From contig CAXXIB010000004.1 of assembly GCA_963675925.2 (NCBI GenBank), positions 62,001-126,000 of the forward strand: a DNA stretch of 64,000 bases, written 5' to 3'. Shown piece after piece: positions 36,358 to 45,380 of this stretch; positions within the stretch are counted from its first letter, which is position 1, and the number at the start of each line of letters is the position of its first letter. Made by a program: the position numbers and the translations under genes. Below the pieces are notes generated by a model. It searched no databases and was not told the origin of the DNA. It worked only from the letters and a program-made list of their open reading frames with translations. Source of the DNA: CAXXOK01 sp963675925. GTDB lineage: Bacteria; Bacillota; Clostridia; Christensenellales; Aristaeellaceae.

Positions 36358-37293
36358 TTACTTGAACAGGCCATCCACAAACGCGTTGTATAGGTAATAA
36401 CGAGAGGTCAAATCCTGATGGATATTATCGGAAAGGCAGAAGTAGAAATTGTTCTCCGCCATATCCTTTCCGTAGCTAAAGTGCGCCGTATCGGCTGCCA
36501 TTGTTTTCACCAGGTCGACACAGCCTTCATATGCGCCGTCTTCTTCACCGCCGCATGCCATATAAATGAAGAAATCATTAGCGAACGGGCCTTCGCCGTC
36601 GATGACACCAAGAACATTGCTCCAGTCGCCTGCTCCGCTGAAGGGCAGGAAGTAATAACTGTAGTCCACCATTTTGTCAAACAGCGACATCGTCGTCATG
36701 CTGCCCATGGAAAACCCGGAGATTGCACGCATAGTCCGGGATGCACGGAAGCCTTCGTCATCCGCCGTTTCAGCATAGGTACGGTAGGTTCCTTCGACCA
36801 GCGGCATGATCTCCGTCCGCAGTTCCTTTGCAAACAGGTCAATGTCGTACAAATTGTGCCGCACATCATAGTAGTATGTTGGTGTCACCAAAATAAACGG
36901 CTCGACAATCCCTGTGGCAATCATGTTGTCAAACGCATTTTTGGTCTGCGGATTGAAAAGCAAGGTATCCTGATCGCATCCCCGGCCATGGAAAAAGTAA
37001 ATCACGGGATAGCGCTCGGTACCATTTTCATCATAGCCGTAGGGCAGGTAAACATTGATCGATCGCTTGTACGATTTTTCGTACACCTCGCTGGTAAATT
37101 TCATGCCGACCACAGTGCCGGGCTGGTCGGATGTTTCCTCATAATAGCTGTGGTCATACAGACGGTAGATTGTATCAAGCCCTAACACATCGGACGCATT
37201 ATACAGCGTGGGTTCGGCATATTCCTGGGCTATGGCTGTAGCTGCAAATAAAAGCACAACCAGAGTCAGTACGAGGCTTACGATTCTTTTCAT
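36358..37293 (-). CDS. Secreted CE1-like carbohydrate esterase, third paralogue
   Basis: 311 residues with a signal peptide (RIVSLVLTLVVLLFAATAIA). The pattern is that of the 3106 and 5395 esterases: INVYLPYGYDENGTERYPVI, FFHGRGCDQDTL, the nucleophile in ISGFSMGSMTT (~190), CGGEED, and the C-terminal SDNIHQDLTSRYYLYNAF. The oxyanion region HGRGCDQ replaces HGSNETQ, and the lid is different (DWSNVLGVIDGEGPF). It stands alone, ~29 kb from its relatives, near two other secreted proteins. Confidence 0.8.
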   Translation of the reverse strand: MKRIVSLVLTLVVLLFAATAIAQEYAEPTLYNASDVLGLDTIYRLYDHSYYEETSDQPGTVVGMKFTSEVYEKSYKRSINVYLPYGYDENGTERYPVIYFFHGRGCDQDTLLFNPQTKNAFDNMIATGIVEPFILVTPTYYYDVRHNLYDIDLFAKELRTEIMPLVEGTYRTYAETADDEGFRASRTMRAISGFSMGSMTTMSLFDKMVDYSYYFLPFSGAGDWSNVLGVIDGEGPFANDFFIYMACGGEEDGAYEGCVDLVKTMAADTAHFSYGKDMAENNFYFCLSDNIHQDLTSRYYLYNAFVDGLFK

Positions 37294-37537
37294 TGTCGTT
37301 TCCTTCCTTCACTTTTATCGGCTCAAACAAAGCGCTTCACTGGAGCAGAGCATCAAAATGCCTTGAAATTCAATACGCGCAGATTTCTTCCCGCTTACGT
37401 AAAGGCCTTTTTCGCCGAATACTATTTATAAGATAACGATATCATACTGGAAGCGGCTGACAATAGAAACCGCGTATTTCGCCAAAACTACATCGTGAAT
37501 AACGATTAGGATTTCTAAACAGTCATCCGCACAATAA
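37294..37537. other. Intergenic region upstream of the third CE1-like esterase
   Basis: 244 bases with no gene. It should carry the promoter of the - strand esterase; a TATAAG-like box lies near 37430. Nothing else recognised before the terminator at 37538. Confidence 0.35.
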
Positions 37538-37571
37538 AAAAACACCGTTCCTGCACAGGAACGGTGTTTTT
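37538..37571. terminator. Perfect intrinsic terminator closing the exopolysaccharide operon
   Basis: A perfect 15-bp stem (AAAAACACCGTTCCT / AGGAACGGTGTTTTT) with a four-base loop, A-tract on one side and T-tract on the other. It lies ~150 bases beyond the BY-kinase stop. The stretch 37572-37722 has only implausible open frames. Confidence 0.92.
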
Positions 37572-37722
37572 GATGTCAATGTGGAGGTGCGATTGTGACA
37601 GGCTCGACTGGACTGGAACCAGCGGCCAGCAGCATCGGATATGGTTTTGTCCAATGGGATATCAGCAACAGACAGGCCCTTGTTTCGCACCGTACTATCC
37701 CGCCAGCACATCGCTGCGCAGC

Positions 37723-38442
37723 TTATTTGGTGTGCGCTGTATTGTTATGTGCGTTGTATCCGGAATAATACCCGGAATAATTGTAATATCGTTTCGCACC
37801 GAAGGATTCCATTTTTAGCTTATTAATCACGCAGCCAAGAATGGGACAGCCGGTTTGCTCTATCAGGTTGCGCACGCTGAGCAAATCTCTGCGGCGGGTT
37901 TTGTCATATTCCGCGACAATCACAGTCCCGTCGCAATTGCTGGCGATATCGGCCGCATCAATCACCACACCCAAAGGCGGTGAATCGATCAATACAATAT
38001 CAAATGTTTCCGTAAGCGCGTCCAGTATGTCGCCAAACTGCGGCAGTGCAAGCAAAGAAACAGGACTTTTCACAAAACGCCCCATCGGCAGGATCACCGC
38101 CGACGGGCTTTCTGTTTCATACAGAACGTCATCCAGCGTACTGTACCCGGCCAACAAATGTGCAAGCCCCTTGATCGGCGCATCCGTCCGAAATTCAAGA
38201 TCCATGACGAGGCTTGACCGCCGAAGATCGGCATCAATCAACACGGTTCGCTTGCCGCGCTTTGCGAAATTCCATAGCATTTGCTGTGCCATGAAGCTTT
38301 TCCCCTCTGCGCTATTGACGCTGGTCACAAGGATTTTTTGAATGTTTCGACCCGCAAATAATACGTTGCTGCAAATGGCATTAATGGACTCGTCACCCAT
38401 AAAGTCGAGAGAAATCGGCTTGCCAATCGTTGCCTTCTTCAT
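37723..38442 (-). CDS. BY-kinase (CpsD/CapB-like tyrosine kinase)
   Basis: 239 residues. Walker A is SVNSAEGKSF (~43-52), Walker A' is TVLIDADLRRSS (~70-82), and Walker B is IVLIDSPPLG (~150). A Tyr-rich tail follows (RYYNYSGYYSGYN), the site of autophosphorylation. BY-kinases pair with a Wzz-like membrane adaptor to control polysaccharide length and export. The adaptor gene immediately upstream overlaps by ATGA (4 bp), as usual for split CpsC/CpsD systems. It is the last gene of the operon before the terminator. Confidence 0.92.
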   Translation of the reverse strand: MKKATIGKPISLDFMGDESINAICSNVLFAGRNIQKILVTSVNSAEGKSFMAQQMLWNFAKRGKRTVLIDADLRRSSLVMDLEFRTDAPIKGLAHLLAGYSTLDDVLYETESPSAVILPMGRFVKSPVSLLALPQFGDILDALTETFDIVLIDSPPLGVVIDAADIASNCDGTVIVAEYDKTRRRDLLSVRNLIEQTGCPILGCVINKLKMESFGAKRYYNYSGYYSGYNAHNNTAHTK

Positions 38443-39266
38443 GCTTTCACACCGCTCTTTCGCTTTGGTTTATCAGGTTTGGGTTTCTTGTGCTCTTTGG
38501 CATGCTGCTGTTTCCCCGCCGCAGTATGCGCTTGCATGGTGAACACCCCGAGCGTTGGTAGCCCGACATATCGCTCAATATCATCGGCTGTGCGAATCTT
38601 GTCCCCCGCAAAGAATCGCAGCGTGATAAAGCCGCAGGACAGCAGCAACCCCGCCAGGAATCCTATGGAAACATTCTTGGTTTTGCTTGGATAAAACGGC
38701 GCTGTGGGAAGCAGTGCTTCCTCAAACAGATTGGGTTCCTTGATATCCATTGTCGTGGCAATGAACTCCTGTGCTACCTTTGCATAGGTATCGGCAATCG
38801 CCTTGGCTTCCTTTGGATCCGGCGAGGTTACCGCAATGTAAAGGATCCGGGTATTTGCGGGGTTGGTAACGGTAAGCATGCCGGATAATTCGCTGTAGCT
38901 ATAGGGCAAATCCAGTGCCTGTATCACGCGCTCGTGCACAATCCAGTTTGCGAACACTTCCTGATAGTCCGCCGTTAAGTAGGTGCCGATTTGCAGATCC
39001 GCCAAATTGATTGCGGCATCACCGGCGTTTAGAACATAGATTTTCGAGGCCGTTTTATACTTGGGCGTAATAAAAAATGCTGTGACGACGCCCATGATAA
39101 CAGCGCCCAGCAGCGACAGCGCCACAATGTATTTCAGATGATCCAGAAGCTGGTAAAACAACCCACGCAAATCAATGATACCGTCTTCCAGTTCCGCATC
39201 GGGTGTATTGGCCATGGTCTGCCTGTTTGGTGTGCTGGGTTTATTCGCCCGGTAATTTCGTGCCAT
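38439..39266 (-). CDS. Wzz/CpsC-like chain-length determinant and kinase adaptor
   Basis: 275 residues. A first TM at ~44-66 (YIVALSLLGAVIMGVVTAFF) and a second at ~210-225 (IGFLAGLLLSCGFITLRFF) bracket an extracytoplasmic domain with KYKTASKIYVLN and VTSPDPKEAKAIADTYAKVA. Before TM2 lies the Pro-rich LLPTAPFYPSKTKN, a Wzz signature. The ~55-residue basic tail (KEHKKPKPDKPKRK) is long for CpsC and may contact the kinase or membrane. It regulates polysaccharide chain length and activates the co-translated BY-kinase. Confidence 0.88.
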   Translation of the reverse strand: MARNYRANKPSTPNRQTMANTPDAELEDGIIDLRGLFYQLLDHLKYIVALSLLGAVIMGVVTAFFITPKYKTASKIYVLNAGDAAINLADLQIGTYLTADYQEVFANWIVHERVIQALDLPYSYSELSGMLTVTNPANTRILYIAVTSPDPKEAKAIADTYAKVAQEFIATTMDIKEPNLFEEALLPTAPFYPSKTKNVSIGFLAGLLLSCGFITLRFFAGDKIRTADDIERYVGLPTLGVFTMQAHTAAGKQQHAKEHKKPKPDKPKRKSGVKA

Positions 39267-39357
39267 ATAGGTTTGTATCCTCCTGTATTCGGCAATCTGC
39301 TGTTACTAGATTACCGATATTCCTACGGTGTGGCGACTGCGGCTGTTCCGCTTGCCA

Positions 39358-39990
39358 TCAGAACGGCTGGTTGAACACGACCATCGTGATTGCCGGAGCC
39401 GACATCATCTTCTCCAGCACCTCCTGGGGAAACGTGATCAGCAAATTGCCATTGTCCAGGGCTTGCGCTTTTAATACCAACCATTCGGTGTTGGTGTTCC
39501 AATCGGTGTCTTCATCCCACTCCTCGCTGACATCCGCATGTGTCAATCCCAGTAAAATGGAAACAAAGATACCGGGTTCATAGGTTGTAGCAAACTCGAA
39601 TTCTACGTGTACATCGCCAATCTCCGTGGTGTAGTTGATCTCGTCGATGGACACAATCTCATTCACCTGCAGCAACTCCGGCAAAACGCCGTCTGGTAAG
39701 CTTTGCTCAACCATTTGCTGCTGTTCCGTCATAAAAAAGGTGATCGGTGGCTGTTTATCTTCTGTGCTATTGACAAAATCATAAAACCGTCCGATTTCCT
39801 GCGCTATCGCCACCTTGGATTCAACCGGAAAAATAGCAAATTCATCGGAAATAACCACGTCGTCGGCACTCGTAATTTCCACCACCCGCGTCGTATCGAT
39901 TGCCGATATACTCTCCACCGGAGCCTGCGCCGCTGCCGTGGACATACCCAGTACCATAGCAGCCACCAATAGAATCATCCACTTTTTCAT
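39358..39990 (-). CDS. Secreted protein of unknown function in the exopolysaccharide operon
   Basis: 210 residues from the ATG at 39990 (GGAG box eight bases upstream; an earlier in-frame ATG at 40023 has a poor site). A signal peptide (MKKWMILLVAAMVLGMSTAA, then AQAP) precedes an acidic, beta-rich domain. It includes FAIFPVESKVAIAQEIGRFY, MTEQQQMVEQSLPDGVLPEL and WLVLKAQALDNGNLLITFPQ. No Cys and no catalytic motif is seen. Similar acidic secreted proteins accompany LCP and CpsC genes in clostridial capsule operons, where their role is unknown. It lies between the LCP gene and the chain-length gene. Confidence 0.65.
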   Translation of the reverse strand: MKKWMILLVAAMVLGMSTAAAQAPVESISAIDTTRVVEITSADDVVISDEFAIFPVESKVAIAQEIGRFYDFVNSTEDKQPPITFFMTEQQQMVEQSLPDGVLPELLQVNEIVSIDEINYTTEIGDVHVEFEFATTYEPGIFVSILLGLTHADVSEEWDEDTDWNTNTEWLVLKAQALDNGNLLITFPQEVLEKMMSAPAITMVVFNQPF

Positions 39991-40033
39991 TGCCTGTTCT
40001 CCTTTCAAACTACCCGTTCCCACAGCATGCCGA

Positions 40034-41068
40034 TTACCCGGCGGGCTGAAAGTAAACCTGTACTATCCATTGCATTACAGCATCGTCATCCACATAAAAC
40101 GCCATAAACCCGGAATCATCAATCGTATGTTCACCATCAAGAATGTCTACCGGCTGTATGGCGTACGCATACGCCGTATTGAGGTCGTTGATCATCTGGC
40201 TTTTTGAAACGTTGGTCGTCATCAGATCTTCAAGTTCGTCGTACAGTTCTCCAATGAAATCCGGTTGGTCCTCCGCTTGTTCCCGGAGCAATTGGACAGC
40301 CGCGCTAAGAAATACCCGTTGCCTTGCCATGCGGTTATGGTTGCTTCCATCGCCCACTTCCATACGAAACCGCGTGAAGATCTCCGCCTGCGCAGCGCTT
40401 AGGCGCATTGTTATACCTGCGGTCATCGCAGGATCATAGGCGGAAAAATCATCCTGCAGGGTAACCGTTACGCCTCCCAGCGCATCATTCATCACGCCGA
40501 TCGCCTCCAGGCTGAATGTAAGATAATAGTCGATCGGAATGTTGTTGAGCAGCCCGGCAACAGCATCAATCGCATTTTGATTGTTTTCCGCCAGCGTAGC
40601 ACCAAAGCTATGTGATAAACATAGCTGCATCACCTTGGTTCCCGTTTTGGTTCCCAAAACGCCATACACCTGCACCTCCGTCATGGTATCGCGGTCCAAT
40701 TGCAGCTGGTAAATTCTCCGGTTTGTGTGATCGACGATCCATAGCAAAAACAAATCGGCCTGCCCGCTGTGGCGTGCTCCGATTCCTGCGCTCTGGGCGG
40801 TTTGATCCACGCCCATTAGCAGGTACGTTTTCACCGCAGCCTTTTGTACATACGGAATCCCTTGATGTACAATTGTTTTATACCGTCCGACATCTGCCGA
40901 AATCACACCGCGCTTCTGCGCTTGATTTCCCATTTCCAAGCAGCTGCCGATGATGATGGCGATTACGGCAATCAGCAGCATAAGGAAAAGGAAACACTTT
41001 TGCCGTTTCATTTTTCGACTGGTGTTTTCTCCCAATCTACGCACAACCTGGCATCCTTTCCGATCCAT
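40034..41068 (-). CDS. LytR-CpsA-Psr (LCP) family protein
   Basis: 344 residues. A TM segment is at ~25-45 (CFLFLMLLIAVIAIIIG). The LCP domain has VKTYLLMGVDQ, SGQADLFLLWIVDHTNRRIY, LQLDRDTMTEVQV and the Arg-rich NRMARQRVFLSAA. LCP enzymes attach undecaprenyl-linked glycans to peptidoglycan and thus anchor this operon's polysaccharide to the wall. The first ATG has no good ribosome site, and an in-frame GTG or a Met ~20 codons inward (MKRQKCFLF) may be the real start. It starts 10 bases after the VanZ-like gene. Confidence 0.88.
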   Translation of the reverse strand: MDRKGCQVVRRLGENTSRKMKRQKCFLFLMLLIAVIAIIIGSCLEMGNQAQKRGVISADVGRYKTIVHQGIPYVQKAAVKTYLLMGVDQTAQSAGIGARHSGQADLFLLWIVDHTNRRIYQLQLDRDTMTEVQVYGVLGTKTGTKVMQLCLSHSFGATLAENNQNAIDAVAGLLNNIPIDYYLTFSLEAIGVMNDALGGVTVTLQDDFSAYDPAMTAGITMRLSAAQAEIFTRFRMEVGDGSNHNRMARQRVFLSAAVQLLREQAEDQPDFIGELYDELEDLMTTNVSKSQMINDLNTAYAYAIQPVDILDGEHTIDDSGFMAFYVDDDAVMQWIVQVYFQPAG

Positions 41069-41077
41069 TACAGTTCG

Positions 41078-41614
41078 TTACTTGATCCTCACAGCAATTC
41101 CGGGATGATAGCGGGCAAGGCAGACCTTGGCTTTGTACTGCCACGTCCAACGCCGGATGTAATACAGCGCCAGACAAACCCCAACCGCCGCGCCGATACA
41201 GTTCAGCCCCATCTCCCCCCAGTCAAGGTGACGGCCGGGGATCCATAGCTTCTTCACTTCATCAATAACCGCCAAGATGATGCAGGCGATAAAACTTCGC
41301 AGCGCAGTTCCGCTTTGATAAGGCTGCGATACCCAAGCCGTATAATACACAGCGCTGCTAAAAACAAAGAAAACAAATACATGCGCAAACGTCCGCAGCA
41401 GGTGGTTGAGTCCTGCCGCATGTTTTTCTGAAATCCCAAGCAAGCCCACAATCGCCGCCGTCAGCCGCGAGCTAGTCCGGTTGGTCGCCGTTCCATTTTC
41501 CGCGGACAGCCACATCAAAAGCGCTAACCAGATGAATGGAACACTCCAAACCACCCACCGGTAGAGTTCCGCTTTGTCCATATGGCTGAAAACCCCTGCG
41601 TTATCATGCTTCAT
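41078..41614 (-). CDS. VanZ-like membrane protein
   Basis: 178 residues with about four hydrophobic segments. VANZ-family features are present: VPFIWLALLMWLSAENG, LLRTFAHVFVFFVFSSAVYY and ACIILAVIDEVKKLWIPGRH, then LDWGEMGLNCIGAAVGV. The conserved E-x2-K-x3-P-G-R-x2-D-x2-D pattern of the family is recognisable (with Gly/Glu at the end). VanZ-like proteins are small membrane proteins; one member affects teicoplanin tolerance. In this position a role in surface-glycan physiology is probable but unknown. Confidence 0.8.
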   Translation of the reverse strand: MKHDNAGVFSHMDKAELYRWVVWSVPFIWLALLMWLSAENGTATNRTSSRLTAAIVGLLGISEKHAAGLNHLLRTFAHVFVFFVFSSAVYYTAWVSQPYQSGTALRSFIACIILAVIDEVKKLWIPGRHLDWGEMGLNCIGAAVGVCLALYYIRRWTWQYKAKVCLARYHPGIAVRIK

Positions 41615-41655
41615 GCTTCTCCTGCCGATCCTTTGAAGTCTGCTTTCACGGTGCT

Positions 41656-42870
41656 CTATGCCGCACCTGCTCCCCGCAATAACCGCTTCAAGCGTTTACG
41701 AAGGATAAACAGCCATCTCCCGGGCAGCGATCCCTGTATTCTCTTCTTTTTCGCATCAGCATCAGGATACAGGTACCGATCAACAACGGTTTGAAACGGC
41801 AGCCTTCGATAATCATTCCAGAAACTCGCGCGATTGTCCGGGACTGCCGCCGGCCCCCGCAGGCACGGGTTCTTTTTACGCGCATCCTGGGTGGGGCGTT
41901 CCTCGCAAAGCATTTGGTTTTGTATTTGATTAAACACCGTTTGCCCCTGCTTCGTGTTGATCATAACCAGCGAAATGCCCTTTTCATCGTGTTTGACAAC
42001 ACCCTCTTTTTCGTCATATCCCCAGTAATCTGCCAATGTAATATCGGATACGCGCTCAATGCGCGCAAACGCGCAGTGATAACAGGACGGCCGCAGGAAG
42101 AAATTCCGTAAAAACCCCCTGCTGAACGGATCGGCATACGTTGTTTCGTGATAGGTTTCTCCGTTTTGAAACTTCATTTCCATGGAGTAACAATGCCAGC
42201 CCAATCTCTTGGACCGGAAATTGACTTGCGTACATGTCCCGCCATATCTCTCTTCCTGCCAAAGCACATAGGAACGCCACACCATGGGCGATGAAACACC
42301 ATGGCACACGAAATCGCAGGTTATAAGGTTGTCATAGGGCTGATCCAGATACACCATAAGCCCGCTCACCTGGCAGGGCGTTCCGGAAAACAGCACAGGG
42401 TTCCCGGATGACAGCGCGTTTTTCACCTGCACAAATGTATCTCCAAGCTTGCTCTGCACGTACTTGGACCCTTGTATTTTTATCAGCTCACGAACGTTGG
42501 TCGCCTGGATATGCTCAATTTGCATATTCGCATTGCACGCCGCGCCAAACACGCTTCCGCCTTTTTCCATCACAGTGCATGCCAATAGAAAAAACACGCC
42601 GCCCGACGTACTGTTTTGTCGAATTTTATCACCCACAGCCTGGCAAGCAAGCGCTTTTTGCGGGTATAGCGCGGCAGATGTCTGTGCCTGCATACTGCTG
42701 CATGCCTTTTCGCATTTCCCGCATTGCACGCACAGCGCTTCGTTAATCTTCGGGTACAAAAACCCTTCATCGTCCTGCTGCATCACTATCGCATGCTTTA
42801 GGCAAACGTGGACGCAAGCCGTGCATCCATAGCAAACGTCTTTCTTACACAATACTGGCATCATAGGCAT
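41656..42870 (-). CDS. Ferredoxin-type protein, coenzyme F420 hydrogenase beta-subunit family
   Basis: 404 residues. Two 4Fe-4S motifs begin the chain: CYGCTACVHVC (~13-23) and CVQCGKCEKAC (~47-57). The FrhB/FdhB-like domain follows, with GGVFFLLACTVMEKGGSVFG, VLFSGTPCQVSGLMVYLDQP, CDFVCHGVSSPMVWRSY and CHWCAFA-like CYHCAFARIERVSDITLADY. Members next to pyruvyl transferase genes are frequent in capsule loci; they are thought to deliver electrons or act in pyruvate ketal chemistry, but this is not proven. It overlaps the end of the pyruvyl transferase gene by 26 bases, or 17 if the later ATG is used, so they are co-translated. Confidence 0.85.
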   Translation of the reverse strand: MPMMPVLCKKDVCYGCTACVHVCLKHAIVMQQDDEGFLYPKINEALCVQCGKCEKACSSMQAQTSAALYPQKALACQAVGDKIRQNSTSGGVFFLLACTVMEKGGSVFGAACNANMQIEHIQATNVRELIKIQGSKYVQSKLGDTFVQVKNALSSGNPVLFSGTPCQVSGLMVYLDQPYDNLITCDFVCHGVSSPMVWRSYVLWQEERYGGTCTQVNFRSKRLGWHCYSMEMKFQNGETYHETTYADPFSRGFLRNFFLRPSCYHCAFARIERVSDITLADYWGYDEKEGVVKHDEKGISLVMINTKQGQTVFNQIQNQMLCEERPTQDARKKNPCLRGPAAVPDNRASFWNDYRRLPFQTVVDRYLYPDADAKKKRIQGSLPGRWLFILRKRLKRLLRGAGAA

Positions 42871-43924
42871 CCAATTCTTTTTTCAAGTTTTGATAGTACC
42901 GATGGTTGAATATATCGGGCAAAGCGTAATCATAGTTCTTAGCCAGCAAGTTTCTCACTGTCAGCAGGACTTCCTTTTCATCCGATACGTTGACGATATA
43001 CCTGGAAAATTCCTCGGGAAACCAATCAGCGCCCGAAGTGAGTTTATGGTCTTTCGTTGGCAGAATGATGACTGGCGTATTGGCTACAAGGGAGAATATC
43101 GTTCCATGATAGCGGTCGGTAACCACCACGCGATAGGATGCAAACTCCGTAATGATTTTCCTTAAGTATTTTTCCCGATTTCGTACAATTGTAAAGCCGA
43201 GTTCGTCTATTGTTGTATCTTTTCTATCCACGGTACCAAAGGCCATCAGCTGTTTTCGTAATTTGACAATCGCATTACCGGATATCAGCGATTCCTTATC
43301 ATCCCGCATACACAGCAGGATTCCATTTCGCTTGACGGCTGGCACAGGAAAGTGCCCGATCAGCGTTGTTACAATATCCGGCTTGAGCATCAGCCTTGCG
43401 TTTGGAAACAAGTTCGCTGCAAGCTGGTGTGAAACTTTGTCGCGGCACATCAGCGAAATATTCGCATGTTTTGAAAATACCTCTTTTGTCAGCGCTTCTT
43501 CCTGTGATTTCGTATAATAAACCGTCTGTGGGAAAAACACTAAATGCCGATCGCTGAACAGAGACACAACCCTGCGGTTCATCTCCTCTTCGAGCATATA
43601 AAGATTGGTGAGATGATATCCGCTATGCATATAAATTTTGTCTTCGCTATGAATATACCGGTGAATCAAGCGCAGCAGCAATCCATTATGCTTGATCAGC
43701 GACGATGCCGGAAATGCGGATACAGCATACTCCGGCTCATGTTCCTTAAGCCATGCCAATGTGCAGTACGTTTGCGCCTGGTCGCCCATATTCGCATGAA
43801 TAGGACAGCCAAACAGAAACGCCCGTTTCCGCCGTTTTGCAATTCTGAGCTTCCAAAACGTCGATACTACATCCCAAACATAGGACAGCTGATACATCAC
43901 TTTTCTCTTAAGCGTTCTGATCAT
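42845..43924 (-). CDS. Polysaccharide pyruvyl transferase family protein
   Basis: 359 residues from the ATG at 43924, which overlaps the flippase stop by ATGA and has an AAAGGAG box. The open frame continues to 44542, but that extension is the flippase in another frame. FLFGCPIHANMGDQAQTYCT is the family's N-terminal signature; LFSDRHLVFFPQTVYYTKSQ and ISLMCRDKVSHQLAANLFPN follow, with the C-terminal VVTDRYHGTIFSLVANTPVI (D-R-Y/F-H-G motif). The enzyme adds pyruvate ketals from PEP to sugars, making the polymer acidic. Full length. Product order suggests it acts before or during Wzx flipping. Confidence 0.88.
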   Translation of the reverse strand: MIRTLKRKVMYQLSYVWDVVSTFWKLRIAKRRKRAFLFGCPIHANMGDQAQTYCTLAWLKEHEPEYAVSAFPASSLIKHNGLLLRLIHRYIHSEDKIYMHSGYHLTNLYMLEEEMNRRVVSLFSDRHLVFFPQTVYYTKSQEEALTKEVFSKHANISLMCRDKVSHQLAANLFPNARLMLKPDIVTTLIGHFPVPAVKRNGILLCMRDDKESLISGNAIVKLRKQLMAFGTVDRKDTTIDELGFTIVRNREKYLRKIITEFASYRVVVTDRYHGTIFSLVANTPVIILPTKDHKLTSGADWFPEEFSRYIVNVSDEKEVLLTVRNLLAKNYDYALPDIFNHRYYQNLKKELDAYDASIV

Positions 43925-45321
43925 TCGATACCCACTCCTTTCCATTTGCGCAGCAGTGCCAGCGCAGTCGATCCAAACTGTTTCCATGCAAGAAATAGAA
44001 GGCCTATCGTCAGGCAAATCGTCGTAACCCATCCGCCTTTCCAGTAATTCAACAAGCTCAGCCCAATAACCGATATAGCAAACAGATAATTGATTTTTGG
44101 CTTGAACTGAATAATACCAACCACAATGCGCATACGGATAATATTGCTCAGCGTATAGCCGGCCAGCATGGAGACGATCGCCGCATATACACCCATACGG
44201 CCTATCAGCACATGGATGAGCAAAATATTCAGCAAACAGCCGGCCAGCATGGAAATGAACACCAAATGCGATTTGTAGTATGTATTCACAATGCCCGCTA
44301 GAAACGCATGGTACGCATCCATCACGCTTACCAGCATATACAATGGGATCAGGTACCGTGCAGCCTGATAGCGTTCGTTTATAAAAAACGGGAATACGAC
44401 AATTGTAAAGACCGTAAACAGCCCAAATCCCAACACCAGCAGATAGCTGTATTTCGTTGCGAGATCGGCGTATGTCCGGCGCGTTTCTTCGCTGTAATCG
44501 CCGCGGGCAAAGGAGAATTCCTGCCAGGCTTTTGCAAAGCATGCCGCAACAAACGCGATCATCATGCCAAATTTCGTAGCGACGGCAAAATAGCCATTGG
44601 CTTCCTCGCCAAGTTTCTGCACGATAATGAAACGGTTATACCCGGAATAAAACCAAAACGCCAACGAGCTCAGCGAAATCGGCCAGGAGAATTTTAGTAA
44701 CCGTTTGATGCGTTGCACGGAAATTGTGTGCCACGAAAAGTTTCTTAGGATTTTCAGACTGCTTTCCAGAATGATAACCTGCACAAACACGCCTGCACAA
44801 TAGGAGAGAAACAGTGATATATACCCAAAGTTTAACCGCAGCAGCACGATGTTGGTGACGGCGATCACTGCCGAGGCAATCATCCCCGACACCGCAAAAC
44901 GGATATTGCGGCCCATAGACCGGGCGCAGTAGCCGTAGTATTCGTTCAGCGCGGAAAAAATACCGTAGACAATAACAACCAAAAGGCTTTCCATGGATGT
45001 GATGATCCCGAAGATATAAAACACGCTGCCAAACACAACGCTGCTGATTGAAAACAGCAATAGGCTGCTGTTAATCACGCTTGTTTTTGCCGCCTCGGTT
45101 TGCGCATCGAAGTATAACTTCATCACCCCATTCCAGAGGCTGAAAAAGCAAATTGTATAAAACAGATTCGTATACGAGACGTAAAGGTCATATAATCCGT
45201 ATTGTGCCGGCTCAATAAAGTGTGTATAGAGAGGGAGCATAAAAAACGCAATCAATTTCGATGTTGCGCTGCCCAGAAAATAGATTGCCGTCGTGGACAC
45301 CAGCTTTTTTAAGTTCCGCAT
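43921..45321 (-). CDS. Oligosaccharide flippase (Wzx-like, MVF/MATE superfamily)
   Basis: 466 residues with about 12-14 hydrophobic segments. The N-terminus KKLVSTTAIYFLGSATSKLI and LPLYTHFIEPAQYGLYDLYV are typical of RfbX/Wzx proteins. Later segments include WPISLSSLAFWFYSGYNRFI and LVLGFGLFTVFTIVVFPFFI. Translocates the lipid-linked repeat unit to the outer face of the membrane for polymerisation by Wzy. Co-translated with the pyruvyl transferase. Confidence 0.92.
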   Translation of the reverse strand: MRNLKKLVSTTAIYFLGSATSKLIAFFMLPLYTHFIEPAQYGLYDLYVSYTNLFYTICFFSLWNGVMKLYFDAQTEAAKTSVINSSLLLFSISSVVFGSVFYIFGIITSMESLLVVIVYGIFSALNEYYGYCARSMGRNIRFAVSGMIASAVIAVTNIVLLRLNFGYISLFLSYCAGVFVQVIILESSLKILRNFSWHTISVQRIKRLLKFSWPISLSSLAFWFYSGYNRFIIVQKLGEEANGYFAVATKFGMMIAFVAACFAKAWQEFSFARGDYSEETRRTYADLATKYSYLLVLGFGLFTVFTIVVFPFFINERYQAARYLIPLYMLVSVMDAYHAFLAGIVNTYYKSHLVFISMLAGCLLNILLIHVLIGRMGVYAAIVSMLAGYTLSNIIRMRIVVGIIQFKPKINYLFAISVIGLSLLNYWKGGWVTTICLTIGLLFLAWKQFGSTALALLRKWKGVGIE

Positions 45322-45380
45322 TGTGTTCCTTCCCGCACGATAGTATCCTTTTTGTCGCGGCTGCTTTGTGTAGGCAGCAT

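Noticed and set aside
37564..37826. Overlapping + strand frames around the BY-kinase end
   Set aside because: They start inside a terminator and run antisense to the kinase's Tyr-rich tail.
43925..44542. Long N-terminal extension of the pyruvyl transferase
   Set aside because: It is antiframe sequence of the flippase gene; the ATG at 43924 has a ribosome site and gives a full-length family member.
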